Shown: one piece after another, positions 25,562-34,229 of the stretch
Layout: each line of letters starts with the position of its first letter
Numbering within the stretch: position 1 is the stretch's first letter
Source of the DNA: Salinivirgaceae bacterium
GTDB taxonomy: Bacteria; Bacteroidota; Bacteroidia; Bacteroidales; SZUA-534
Direction of reading: 5' to 3'
DNA length: 58,627 bases
NCBI GenBank assembly: GCA_017557785.1
Contig: JAFYYA010000037.1
Coordinates: forward strand, 1-58,627
Position numbers and translations under genes: made by a program
The notes under the pieces: model-generated
The model's input: only the letters and a program-made list of their open reading frames with translations
Told to the model about the DNA's origin: nothing
Databases searched by the model: none

Positions 25562-25647
25562 TAAGCGGAAAGATGATTGTAAAGCAGGCTTAAAACTGTT
25601 CGTTAAGTAAAGCCTATAAAATTTTTGAACCACTGTTTGTTATCACT

Positions 25648-27780
25648 ATGCTCAAATACCTAAAAGCAATAGCCGAAGCGCTCGGCATCAAACTCGAACA
25701 GGTCGAGGCTGTTACCGGCCTGCTTGACGACGGAGCCACAGTGCCGTTCATCAGCCGCTACCGCAAAGAGGCAACCGGCGGGCTCGACGAAGTGGCTGTC
25801 TTCAACATCGAGAGCCAATACCACAAATTTGTCGAGCTTGACAAACGCAAGCAAACCATCGTTGAGACCATTGCCGAGCAAGGCAAGCTCACTGATGAGC
25901 TGCGCCGCAAGATTGACGACACGCTCGACAGCACCACGCTCGAGGACATCTATCTGCCCTACAAGCCCAAAAAACGCACTCGCGCAACAGTGGCCAAAGA
26001 GCAAGGCTTGGAACCGCTTGCCGGTTGGCTTATGAAACAGCTGCCAGGCAGCGCCGAGCAGATAGCCGAACGCTTTATCAAGGGTGATATCGATTCAACG
26101 GAGAAAGCTCTTGCCGGTGCACGCGACATCATCGCTGAATGGGTAAGTGAGAACGCTGTTGCCCGTCAACGGGTGCGTAACTGCTTTAGCCACAATGCGG
26201 TTGTGATTTCGAAAGTTGTTAAAGGCAAGGAGTCGGACGCCATCAAATACGGCGACTACTACGACTTTTCGGAACCGCTGCGCCGCTGCCCGTCGCACAG
26301 GATGCTGGCCATGCGCCGCGGTGAGAACGAAGGATTCCTGCGCATCAGCATCGAGCCGCAGGGATCTGACGTGACCGACCTGCTGCACCGTCAGTTTCTG
26401 AAGGCCGACAACGAAGCCGCCCGTCAGGTTGAGATGGCCATCGACGACAGTTACAAGCGGCTCATCCAACCATCTATCGAAAACGAATTCAAAAAGATAG
26501 CCAAAGACAAGGCCGACAAGGAAGCCATCAGCGTTTTCTCGACCAATCTGCGGCAACTGCTTCTGGCGGCGCCGCTCGGCCGCAAGAGCATTCTGGCTCT
26601 CGACCCCGGATTCCGCACGGGCTGCAAGGTGGTCTGCCTTGACGAGACGGGCAACCTGCTGCACCATCAGGCCATCTTCCCGCATCCGCCGCAGAACGAG
26701 TGGCGCGAGTCGCAGGAAACCATTGCCGCGCTGGTGAAAAAATACGGCTGCAAGGCCATCGCCATTGGCAACGGCACGGCGAGCCGCGAGACGGAAGCGT
26801 TTGTGAAATCGATAAAATTCGACACCGATGTGCAGATATTCGTTGTGAGCGAGAACGGCGCGTCGGTTTACAGCGCGTCGCAGGTGGCACGCGACGAGTT
26901 CCCCGACCAAGATGTGACGGTGCGCGGTGCGGTGTCGATTGGCCGCCGACTGATGGACCCGCTGGCCGAACTGGTTAAAATCGACCCGAAATCGATAGGC
27001 GTGGGACAGTATCAGCACGATGTTGACCAAACGGCGCTCAAAGAGAGCCTTGATTTTGTGGTTGAGAGTTGCGTGAACTCGGTGGGCGTGAACCTGAATA
27101 CGGCAAGCATGCATCTGCTTGGCTATGTGAGTGGTCTGGGGCCGAAACTGGCGCAGAGCATTGTCGATTACCGCACAGAGAACGGTGCCTTCACATCGCG
27201 GCAGCAACTGAAAAAAGTGCCGCGCCTTGGCGACAAGGCTTTTGAGCAGTGCGCCGCCTTCCTGCGGATACCCGAATCGCGTAACCCGCTCGACAACAGC
27301 GCCGTACACCCCGAGAGTTACCATATTGTGGACCAAATGGCAGGCGACCTTGGCTGCACCGTGTCGGACCTGATTACCGACAGCAAGTTGCGCTCACGCA
27401 TCGACCTGAAACGCTATGTGACGCCGACCGTGGGACTGCCTACTTTGCAGGACATCAAGGCTGAACTGGAAAAGCCTGGCCGCGACCCGCGCTCTGAAAT
27501 TCAGGAATTTGCGTTTGCCGAAGGCGTGAACACCATCGACGACCTGCAAGAAGGAATGGTTCTGCCCGGCATTGTGACCAACATCACCAACTTCGGTGCG
27601 TTTGTCGACATTGGCGTGCATCAGGACGGACTGGTGCACATCTCGCAGTTGGCCAACAAGTATGTGAGCAACCCCAACGATGTTGTCACGCTGCATCAGC
27701 ACGTGATGGTGAAGGTTGAGAGCGTGGACAACCGCCGCAACCGCATCAGCCTGACAATGAAAGGGGTGAAGCAGAATTAG
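25648..27780 (+). CDS. tex: Tex family RNA-binding protein (YhgF)
   Basis: A conserved nucleic-acid-binding protein that affects transcription in several bacteria; 710 residues. The N-terminal Tex domain has VPFISRYRKEATGGLDE (about 31-47). A YqgF/RNase H-like domain holds ILALDPGFRTGCKVVCLD (about 316-333) and AIAIGNGTASRETE. The helix-hairpin-helix part shows VGVNLNTASMHLLGYVSGLG and QLKKVPRLGDKAFEQ. A C-terminal S1 domain begins GMVLPGIVTNITNFGAFVDI (about 637-656). All modules are in the usual order. A small C_GCAxxG_C_C gene follows after 30 bases and may be co-transcribed. Confidence 0.96.
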   Translation: MLKYLKAIAEALGIKLEQVEAVTGLLDDGATVPFISRYRKEATGGLDEVAVFNIESQYHKFVELDKRKQTIVETIAEQGKLTDELRRKIDDTLDSTTLEDIYLPYKPKKRTRATVAKEQGLEPLAGWLMKQLPGSAEQIAERFIKGDIDSTEKALAGARDIIAEWVSENAVARQRVRNCFSHNAVVISKVVKGKESDAIKYGDYYDFSEPLRRCPSHRMLAMRRGENEGFLRISIEPQGSDVTDLLHRQFLKADNEAARQVEMAIDDSYKRLIQPSIENEFKKIAKDKADKEAISVFSTNLRQLLLAAPLGRKSILALDPGFRTGCKVVCLDETGNLLHHQAIFPHPPQNEWRESQETIAALVKKYGCKAIAIGNGTASRETEAFVKSIKFDTDVQIFVVSENGASVYSASQVARDEFPDQDVTVRGAVSIGRRLMDPLAELVKIDPKSIGVGQYQHDVDQTALKESLDFVVESCVNSVGVNLNTASMHLLGYVSGLGPKLAQSIVDYRTENGAFTSRQQLKKVPRLGDKAFEQCAAFLRIPESRNPLDNSAVHPESYHIVDQMAGDLGCTVSDLITDSKLRSRIDLKRYVTPTVGLPTLQDIKAELEKPGRDPRSEIQEFAFAEGVNTIDDLQEGMVLPGIVTNITNFGAFVDIGVHQDGLVHISQLANKYVSNPNDVVTLHQHVMVKVESVDNRRNRISLTMKGVKQN

Positions 27781-27810
27781 AAAATCCATACAATCAAAAA
27801 CCTAAACAGT

Positions 27811-28254
27811 ATGACAAAACAGGAAGCGATAGACAAGGCACTGGCCTATTTCAAGGAAGGCTATGCGTGCTCGCAGTCGGTGGCAATGACGTTTGCGCCC
27901 GAGTTCGGGACCGATGTTGACACGGTGAAAATGATTTCGGCACCGTTTGGTGGCGGCATGGGACGCTTGCGCGGAAAATGCGGTGCCGTGACGGGTGCGT
28001 TCATGGTGCTTGGAATGGCCACTGGCAAGTACGGCCCGAAAGATATGGACACAAAACTGGCACAGTACAAAAAGGTTCAGGACCTGAATGCGGCCATTGT
28101 CGGAATCTATGGAACAGCCGAGTGCGGCGAGTTGCTGAAGAAGAAGGTGAACAAAGAGCAGGTCGAAGCCCGCGACCATCATCAGATTGTCTGCACAGGC
28201 ATTATTGCCGATGCTGTGGCGGTTCTCTACGACATTCTCTATCCCGAAAAATAG
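27811..28254 (+). CDS. C_GCAxxG_C_C family protein
   Basis: A 147-residue protein whose family name reflects its Cys pattern, seen here as GYACSQSV (about 17-24), FGGGMGRLRGKCGAVTGAFMVLG (about 46-68), TAECGELL and HQIVCTGIIADAV. The Cys residues suggest metal or redox-cofactor binding. The family is common in anaerobes and is sometimes linked to electron transfer, but no reaction is established. It starts 30 bases after tex on the same strand. The start is supported by the family-typical TKQEAIDKALAYFKEGYACSQS opening. Confidence 0.9.
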   Translation: MTKQEAIDKALAYFKEGYACSQSVAMTFAPEFGTDVDTVKMISAPFGGGMGRLRGKCGAVTGAFMVLGMATGKYGPKDMDTKLAQYKKVQDLNAAIVGIYGTAECGELLKKKVNKEQVEARDHHQIVCTGIIADAVAVLYDILYPEK

Positions 28255-28304
28255 GCTCGGGTGCAATAATCGGGCTGACATATAGAGAGAAAACGAAAAA
28301 AATA

Positions 28305-28312
28305 TACTTTTG
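28305..28312 (+). promoter_or_regulatory. -7 promoter element before the coiled-coil gene
   Basis: TACTTTTG matches TAnnTTTG and is 24 bases before the GTG start at 28336, which gives a short leader. It supports an independent transcript for this gene. Confidence 0.5.
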
Positions 28313-28335
28313 CCCCACACTAAAAATGTATCACC

Positions 28336-29247
28336 GTGGACAACTTAAAGGATTTTGAATCGACATCGGGCGGCAGCAACAAGAAGTTGGTCGCCATAAT
28401 CATTGTGGAATCGGTATTGCTTGCCGTAATGTGCTTTTTGTACTTCACAAAGACCTACACAAGCCACATTCAGACCATAACCATCAATCAGGTTTCGGAA
28501 GAGAAAGACTCGCTGACAGTGCAGTATCACCTGCTGCTGGCCGATTACGAGAACATCGAGACCAATAACGACAGCATATCGGCACAACTCGAAAAAGAGA
28601 AAGCCCATATCAAGGAACTTATGACAGAGTTGAAGGCCACCAAGTCGGAAAACAAGGCTCAAATCAACAAACTCAAGAAGGAACTGAAAACCCTGCGCGA
28701 CGTGATGAAGAGTTTTGTTCACACGATTGACTCGCTCAACACTCTGAACATCCAACTCACCGAAGAGAACACCAAGGTGAAGAAGCAGATAACCGAAGCC
28801 AAGAAAGAGAACAAGCAACTCACGCAGAAATACGAAGAAGCCGCAACCAAAGTGGCAAAGGCGTCGGTAATCAAGGCCATCAACACATCGATGGATAGTT
28901 ACTCGTCGAAAGGAAAACCTGCTAACAAAGCCAAGAAGGTTAAACGTCTGGCCGTGAAGTTCACGCTCGACGAGAACCCGATAGCACCGCAGGGCAACAA
29001 AAAGGTTTACATCCGAATCATCACGCCCGACGGCTTGATGCTGGTGAACAAAGAGCAAGACACATTCAAGTTCGAAGACGATAAAATCACCTTCTCAGCC
29101 TTGCGCGAAGTTGATTACAAAGGCGAACGCGTTGATATGGTCATCTACTACGAGTGCGACGAAGGCGAATTGGCATCGGGCACTTACAAGACCGAAATCT
29201 TCTGCGACGGCAGCTTGATTGGCTCAACCGACATTGCCTTGAAGTAA
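28336..29247 (+). CDS. Membrane-anchored coiled-coil protein
   Basis: A 303-residue protein of unknown function. Residues 17-40 form one membrane segment (LVAIIIVESVLLAVMCFLYF). Residues 55-175 are a long Lys/Glu-rich coiled coil. The C-terminal about 105 residues (AVKFTLDENPIAPQGNKKVY onward) look like a compact beta-rich domain with YIRIITPDGLMLV and DMVIYYECDEGELASGTYK. The start is GTG at 28336, placed by the -7 box 24 bases upstream and the absence of an in-frame ATG. The domain probably faces the periplasm. trpS follows 28 bases later. Similar proteins appear conserved in Bacteroidales; no role is assigned. Confidence 0.75.
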   Translation: MDNLKDFESTSGGSNKKLVAIIIVESVLLAVMCFLYFTKTYTSHIQTITINQVSEEKDSLTVQYHLLLADYENIETNNDSISAQLEKEKAHIKELMTELKATKSENKAQINKLKKELKTLRDVMKSFVHTIDSLNTLNIQLTEENTKVKKQITEAKKENKQLTQKYEEAATKVAKASVIKAINTSMDSYSSKGKPANKAKKVKRLAVKFTLDENPIAPQGNKKVYIRIITPDGLMLVNKEQDTFKFEDDKITFSALREVDYKGERVDMVIYYECDEGELASGTYKTEIFCDGSLIGSTDIALK

Positions 29248-29275
29248 CACCAAAAAACTTAGGAAACAGTAATTT

Positions 29276-30265
29276 ATGGAAACAGTCGTAAGCGGAATCC
29301 GGCCAACCGGAAATCTTCACTTAGGAAACTACTATGGCGCAGTAACGAGTTTTGTGAAAATGCAGGAACAGTATAACTGTCTGTATTTCATTGCCGATTG
29401 GCACTCGCTCACTACGCACCCCACACCCGAAAACATTCAGAACAGCGCACGCACCATTCTGGCTGAGTATCTAGCCTGCGGAATCGACCCCGACAAGGCA
29501 ACAATCTACATTCAGAGCGACGTGCCCGAGACCATCGAACTCTATCTCTACCTGAATATGAACACCTACATTGGCGAGTTGGGACGCGTGACAACCTTCA
29601 AAGAGAAGGCCCGCAAGCAGCCCGACAATGTGAACGCAGGACTCTTCACCTATCCAACGCTGATGGCTGCCGACATTCTGCAGCACCGTGCTGCGAAGGT
29701 ACCTGTGGGCAAAGACCAAGAGCAGAATATGGAAATGGCCCGCAAGTGCGCACGCCGTTTCAATAATATCTATAAGGTTGAGTTCTTCCCCGAGCCGCAG
29801 AATTTCCACTTCAGCGACAAGGCCATAAAGATTCCGGGACTCGACGGCAGCGGCAAGATGGGCAAGAGCGAAGGCAACTGTATCTATCTGTTCGAAGACG
29901 CCAAAACCATCACCAAGAAGGTTATGCGCGCCGTAACCGATGCCGGTCCGCAGACACCCAACAGCCCAAAACCCGAAGTGATTCAGAATCTGTTCACGCT
30001 GATGGAAATCGCTAGCACGCCCGACACTTACAAATACTTCGACGAGAAATGGAACGACTGCACACTGCGCTACGGTGATATGAAAAAGCAGTTGGCCGAA
30101 GACATTGTCAAGACTCTGGCGCCAATCCGCGAGCGCATTCTCGAGTATTCGGGCAACACCGACCTGCTCGATAAAATCGCCCGTCAGGGTGCCGAGAAAG
30201 CACGTGAGAGCGCAGCAAAAACGCTTAAAGAAGTGCGTAAGATAATCGGTTTCAAAGTTTACTAA
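29276..30265 (+). CDS. trpS: Tryptophanyl-tRNA synthetase
   Basis: Charges tRNA-Trp with tryptophan; 329 residues, the usual length for the class I enzyme. The HIGH-type motif is in RPTGNLHLGNYYGAV (about 9-23) and the KMSKS-type motif in GSGKMGKSEGN (about 196-206). The tryptophan-pocket region has FIADWHSLTT (about 39-48) and LMAADILQHRAAKVPVGKDQ (about 128-147). The heptose kinase gene follows after 11 bases and is probably in the same transcript. Confidence 0.97.
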   Translation: METVVSGIRPTGNLHLGNYYGAVTSFVKMQEQYNCLYFIADWHSLTTHPTPENIQNSARTILAEYLACGIDPDKATIYIQSDVPETIELYLYLNMNTYIGELGRVTTFKEKARKQPDNVNAGLFTYPTLMAADILQHRAAKVPVGKDQEQNMEMARKCARRFNNIYKVEFFPEPQNFHFSDKAIKIPGLDGSGKMGKSEGNCIYLFEDAKTITKKVMRAVTDAGPQTPNSPKPEVIQNLFTLMEIASTPDTYKYFDEKWNDCTLRYGDMKKQLAEDIVKTLAPIRERILEYSGNTDLLDKIARQGAEKARESAAKTLKEVRKIIGFKVY

Positions 30266-30276
30266 ATCATACGATT

Positions 30277-31275
30277 ATGAGCAGCAATCAACTAATTGCC
30301 GATGCATTTGCCCGCTGCAGCCAATTCAACATTCTGGTTGTGGGTGATGTGATGATTGATGCTTATATGTGGGGCAAGGTGGAACGTATCTCGCCCGAAG
30401 CACCGGTGCCAATCATATCAATCAAAAGCCACGAAGAGCGCCTGGGCGGTGCCGCCAATGTGGGACTGAACGTGAAGGCGATGGGCGCCAACCCGGTGAT
30501 GTGCGCCGTCATTGGCAGCGACGAGAAGGGCGACCAACTCTGTCGCCTGCTCGAGCAGAATGGAATGACAGCCGACGGTATCATCCGTTCCGACAAGCGC
30601 AAGACAACCGTCAAAACGCGCGTCATCAGCAGCAATCAGCACCTTCTGCGCATCGACGACGAGCAGACCGCACCGCTGACCGAGAACATTGAAAAACAAT
30701 TCATAAGCCATATCGACAGCCTGTTTGGCAAATACAAGTTCGATGCGGTGATTTTTGAAGACTACGACAAGGGCAACATCACCCCTGCGGTGATAGAGCA
30801 CGTTGTGGATCAGGCAAAAAAGCACAACATCCCGACACTTGTCGACCCAAAGAAGCGCAACTTTACAAACTACAAAGGCGTCACGCTTTTCAAACCCAAC
30901 TTCAAAGAGATTTGCGAAGGTCTGAAAATCAGTCTTGCCAAAGGCGATTTCGACGCTCTCAATGCCGCCGCACAGCAACTTAAAACAATGCTCGGCGCAG
31001 GCTATGTGATGGTTACGCTGTCAGAGTTGGGTGTTTTCATCACCGATGGCGACAGTTACTCGCGCACACCTGCCGAAGTGCGTGACATTGCCGATGTGTC
31101 GGGTGCGGGCGACACTGTTATCAGTGTGGCAGCATGCTGCATGGCAGCCGGTCTGCCGCCGGTGCTCACCGCACAGATTGCCAACATTGCCGGTGGTCTG
31201 GTCTGCGAAAAGGTAGGTGTTGTGCCTATCGACAAGGAAGCATTGCTTGCCGATGTGGTGGAAAAACTGGCCTGA
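30277..31275 (+). CDS. rfaE1: PfkB-family heptose 7-phosphate kinase (HldE kinase domain type)
   Basis: Phosphorylates D-glycero-beta-D-manno-heptose 7-phosphate in the pathway to ADP-heptose for lipopolysaccharide; 332 residues. It covers only the kinase half of the bifunctional HldE found in enterobacteria. Motifs are ILVVGDVMIDAYMWGKVERISPEAP (about 14-38, a strong family signature), RLGGAANVGLNVKAMGA and VSGAGDTVISVAACCMAAG (about 273-291), with the catalytic Asp in GAGD. No cytidylyltransferase domain is attached, so a separate protein would be needed. It starts 11 bases after trpS; the convergent trmB gene ends 13 bases beyond it. Confidence 0.88.
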   Translation: MSSNQLIADAFARCSQFNILVVGDVMIDAYMWGKVERISPEAPVPIISIKSHEERLGGAANVGLNVKAMGANPVMCAVIGSDEKGDQLCRLLEQNGMTADGIIRSDKRKTTVKTRVISSNQHLLRIDDEQTAPLTENIEKQFISHIDSLFGKYKFDAVIFEDYDKGNITPAVIEHVVDQAKKHNIPTLVDPKKRNFTNYKGVTLFKPNFKEICEGLKISLAKGDFDALNAAAQQLKTMLGAGYVMVTLSELGVFITDGDSYSRTPAEVRDIADVSGAGDTVISVAACCMAAGLPPVLTAQIANIAGGLVCEKVGVVPIDKEALLADVVEKLA

Positions 31276-31288
31276 AGCGCAAAATCAT

Positions 31289-32002
31289 TCAATCAATTTC
31301 CCCGTCAAAATCCGGTTCAATCAACGGCTTGCTGGCCGGAAGTCTGAATTTCAGGTAGTGGATGGTGTTTCCATCGTCGATGTGCAGTTGCTCGTAGTAG
31401 GTCTTGATGCCAAGCACGTCATCAATCCACGGTTCGCTGTAAAGGTCGGCCGACTGGCGGACAATCTCAAGTCCGTTCTGCGCCGCAACTTCACATGAAT
31501 ATTTATAAAGGAAACGGCTGTCGGTTTTCAGGTTGACAAAACCATTGTCGGTCAGCAACTGCTGGTACATTGTCAGGAAAAGGCTCGATGTCAGGCGTTT
31601 TTTGGCGCGCCGTTTCTTCATCTGCGGGTCGGGGAAGGTTATCCATATTTCGCTCACTTCGCCTGGCGCAAAGAATGCTCTTATTATCTCGATGCGAGTC
31701 CGCAAAAAGGCCACATTGCTCATCTGCTCAAGGTTCGACGCCTTTGCGCCGGTCCATATGCGGGCACCTTTGATGTCAACACCGATGAAATTCTTGTCGG
31801 GAAACATACGTGCCATGCCGACGGTGTATTCGCCCTTGCCGCAGCCTAGTTCAAGCACAATCGGGTTGTTGTTTTTGAACACATTGCTGTGCCACGTGCC
31901 CTTGAGTTCGTGTGTGAAATTGGTGAAGTCGGAAACTTCGGGCTGAAAAACATTTGCGAAAGTTTCGTTTTCTCTGAATTTGGCTAATTTCCCCTTGCCC
32001 AC
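31289..32002 (-). CDS. trmB: tRNA (guanine-N7-)-methyltransferase
   Basis: Methylates G46 in the variable loop of tRNAs using S-adenosylmethionine; 237 residues. The cofactor-binding motif is VLELGCGKGEYTVGMA (about 49-64), and the family block WITFPDPQMKKRRAKKRLTS lies at about 119-138. The late TYYEQLHIDDGNTIHYLKF segment is typical of the Bacteroidetes form. The start MGKGKLAKFRENETF matches the family. It is the last gene of a minus-strand set with gldH (17 bases upstream) and ricT. Confidence 0.95.
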   Translation of the reverse strand: MGKGKLAKFRENETFANVFQPEVSDFTNFTHELKGTWHSNVFKNNNPIVLELGCGKGEYTVGMARMFPDKNFIGVDIKGARIWTGAKASNLEQMSNVAFLRTRIEIIRAFFAPGEVSEIWITFPDPQMKKRRAKKRLTSSLFLTMYQQLLTDNGFVNLKTDSRFLYKYSCEVAAQNGLEIVRQSADLYSEPWIDDVLGIKTYYEQLHIDDGNTIHYLKFRLPASKPLIEPDFDGEID

Positions 32003-32019
32003 AGTTTGCTGATATTAAA

Positions 32020-32493
32020 TTATTTGGCTTTCTCGATTTTAAGTCCTGCATCGAGCACATGCTCAAGATTCTCAATGCGCATGGCCTGCTCAATGTAGAA
32101 GGTATAGGTGCCGCTTTGCGGGAAAACAATGTTCCGTTTGTAGACGATGCTGTTTGACCATACATTGCCAAATCCCTTGCCGAGCCATTTTCCGCGCTTG
32201 TCGGCTAGCATGCATTCGAGTGTGTCGGTCTGGTGCGAGCGGTCGGGCGCCGTGATGGTTATGAAAAGGAACATGTTGCTGTAAGGATATTGGCCTGTTA
32301 TCCGGTTGCAGAACAGGATGTTATAAGGCGTTGTGGTGTCCGTTACCGGCACTTCGAAAATCAGCACGCTGTCGCGGTTCCACTGTTCGCCACGCATATC
32401 AACGTTGTTCTCATACAAAGTCGATTGATTTGAGCACGATAAAACACTTGCCGTCAATGCAATAACGGCTAATATCTTAAGCATTTGTTTCAT
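32020..32493 (-). CDS. gldH: GldH-family gliding motility lipoprotein
   Basis: A 157-residue lipoprotein of the GldH family, needed for gliding in Flavobacterium but also kept in non-gliding Bacteroidales, where its role is unclear. The N-terminus MKQMLKILAVIALTASVLSC is a lipoprotein signal with Cys at 20. The core has EVPVTDTTTPYNILF, RITGQYPYSNMFLFITI and TDTLECMLADKRGKWLGKGFG. The start at 32493 is chosen for the signal peptide; the frame stays open upstream, but that part is the shadow of ricT. It overlaps the ricT 3' end by 17 bases, so translation is probably coupled. Confidence 0.9.
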   Translation of the reverse strand: MKQMLKILAVIALTASVLSCSNQSTLYENNVDMRGEQWNRDSVLIFEVPVTDTTTPYNILFCNRITGQYPYSNMFLFITITAPDRSHQTDTLECMLADKRGKWLGKGFGNVWSNSIVYKRNIVFPQSGTYTFYIEQAMRIENLEHVLDAGLKIEKAK

Positions 32494-33661
32494 TGTTGCC
32501 TGCGTTATTGCCACCACGGTTGGAATCCTGCTGATTGTTGCCGCGGTTTTGTCTGTTGCGATGTTTTTTCTTCTTGCGGCGCGACGAGTCGAATCGTGTA
32601 AGGCTGTCTTGACCAACCACCTGTGTGAAATCAATTTCTTCAGGTGCGTTGCTGTTGTCAGAATCTGTTTGTGCTTCAAGTTCAACCTTTATTCCGCGTT
32701 TGTTCATTTCAAGGTATTCCTTCACTTTCTCAACCGAAACGGGAATCATGTCAAGGCTGTTGGCGTCGCCCACAGAGTACCACATCAGACGGCGGAACAC
32801 ATCGGTTTTTTGGTGGTATGCTTTGCCGTTGGTGGTCATTATGGCTTCCGATGGCGGGAAGTCCTTCCGCTCGTCGATGTAAGAGTCGACTTCGTAATTC
32901 AGGCAGCACTTCAGTTTGCAGCACTGTCCGGCCAGCTTTTGCGGGTTGGGCGACAGTTCCTGATAGCGGGCGGCTGTTGTAGTTACCGACACAAAATTGC
33001 TCATCCAGGTTGCGCAGCACAGCTCGCGGCCGCACGACCCGATACCGCCAATGCGCCCTGCTTCCTGGCGGGCACCAATCTGGCGCATCTCAACGCGGAT
33101 GTGGAACCGGTCGGCCAGCACTTTGATAAGCTGCCGGAAATCGACACGGTCATCGGCAATATAATAGAAGATGGCTTTGGTCTTGTCGCCCTGATACTCA
33201 ACATCACCGATTTTCATATTCAGTTTCAGGTCGACAGCAATCTTGCGTGACTCAATCATGGTGTCGGTCTCGAGAGCGATGGCTTCTTTCCATTTCTCAA
33301 TGTCGACCGGTTTCACCTTGCGATAGATGGTTTTGAACTCGCTCTGCGGATTAATGTTGTGCTTGCGCAACTGGCAGAGCACCAGTGGCCCTTTCAGCGA
33401 CACAATGCCTATGTCGTGTCCTGGCGACGCTTCAACAGCCACAATGTCGCCCGGAACCAGACGCAGTTTGTTCGAATTGTAGTAGAAACCCTTGCGCGTG
33501 TTCTTGAACCGCACTTCGTAAATTTCGTTCTTGTCGATTCCTTCCGGAATGTCGCTCAGCCAATCGAAAACATTGAGTTTGCCCGAGTAGGACATCTTGC
33601 AGCACGTTGTTTCCGAATCAATATTTTCAATGGGGAATCCCCGTGTTATATCGTTATTCAT
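32477..33661 (-). CDS. ricT: PSP1-domain protein (RicT/YaaT-like)
   Basis: A 394-residue relative of Bacillus RicT (YaaT), part of a complex that influences RNA processing. The PSP1 core includes VRFKNTRKGFYYNSNKL (about 48-64), RVEMRQIGARQEAGRIGGIG (about 193-212), CGRELCCATWMSNF (about 213-226) and QCCKLKCCLNYE (about 244-255), with several Cys residues that could bind an iron-sulfur cluster as in RicT. The last about 40 residues are basic and Asn/Gly-rich (SRRKKKKHRNRQNRG), likely disordered and possibly RNA-binding. In many Bacteroidetes this gene lies beside holB and gldH; here gldH is adjacent but holB is 21 kb away. Confidence 0.88.
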   Translation of the reverse strand: MNNDITRGFPIENIDSETTCCKMSYSGKLNVFDWLSDIPEGIDKNEIYEVRFKNTRKGFYYNSNKLRLVPGDIVAVEASPGHDIGIVSLKGPLVLCQLRKHNINPQSEFKTIYRKVKPVDIEKWKEAIALETDTMIESRKIAVDLKLNMKIGDVEYQGDKTKAIFYYIADDRVDFRQLIKVLADRFHIRVEMRQIGARQEAGRIGGIGSCGRELCCATWMSNFVSVTTTAARYQELSPNPQKLAGQCCKLKCCLNYEVDSYIDERKDFPPSEAIMTTNGKAYHQKTDVFRRLMWYSVGDANSLDMIPVSVEKVKEYLEMNKRGIKVELEAQTDSDNSNAPEEIDFTQVVGQDSLTRFDSSRRKKKKHRNRQNRGNNQQDSNRGGNNAGNNETNA

Positions 33662-33856
33662 AATAAATCAAAAAATCGGGTAAATATAGACAATAGTTGG
33701 TATTTGAAAATTATTAAAGCAAAGAATGTTGGACAAACTGCGGCAAAAGCGGTTTTTTACGGGCCTTTTTGGCAAAAAAACCATCCTTTGCACAAAACGT
33801 AATCGGCTGATTAGCAATTCGTAACGAAAAAACATCAAAAAAAACTCATTCATATG

Positions 33857-33886
33857 TTGCACGAAACGTATTTTGCCATACATTTG
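33857..33886 (+). promoter_or_regulatory. Promoter of tRNA-Gly and tRNA-Leu(TAA)
   Basis: TTG at 33857-33859, a 19-base spacer, and TACATTTG at 33879-33886 fit the Bacteroidetes sigma consensus. Transcription would start within a few bases of the mature tRNA-Gly 5' end at 33898. Confidence 0.8.
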
Positions 33887-33897
33887 CAACCGCAAAC

Positions 33898-33970
<73 letters not shown>

Positions 33971-33996
33971 CTTTTTTTTTGTTCTATTTCAAGGTT

Positions 33997-34082
33997 GCCC
34001 TGATGGCGGAATTGGTAGACGCGCCGGACTTAAAATCCTGTGTCCAGTAATGGACGTGCCGGTTCGATCCCGGCTCCGGGTA
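33997..34082 (+). tRNA. tRNA-Leu(TAA)
   Basis: An 86-base class II tRNA with a long variable arm. The acceptor GCCCTGA faces TCCGGGT, with one T-C mismatch and a G-T end pair. The anticodon loop CTTAAAA gives TAA, which reads UUA. The T-arm contains GGTTCGATCCC. CCA is not encoded. Confidence 0.95.
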
Positions 34083-34090
34083 CAAGATCT

Positions 34091-34129
34091 AAACTCTTTG
34101 TGAACGATGGTTTGCAAAGAGTTTTTTTG
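34091..34129 (+). terminator. Terminator after the tRNA pair
   Basis: A perfect 10-bp stem, AAACTCTTTG/CAAAGAGTTT, with a 14-base loop is followed by a T run. Confidence 0.85.
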
Positions 34130-34199
34130 TTTTTATACGGTTGATTGTATAAATCAATAAAAAACGACGTCTGTCACATGTTTTGTAAGATGGCATTTT

Positions 34200-34207
34200 T
34201 ATCTTTG
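34200..34207 (+). promoter_or_regulatory. -7 promoter element of the PBP1A gene
   Basis: TATCTTTG matches TAnnTTTG and lies 22 bases before the ATG at 34230. A TTTG at 34182-34185 is nearer than the usual 19 bases. Confidence 0.5.
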
Positions 34208-34229
34208 TGGCTTAAATAAAATTTTTGCA

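Noticed and set aside
26095-27336. A 413-codon open frame opposite tex
   Set aside because: Antisense shadow; the sense strand encodes a full Tex protein.
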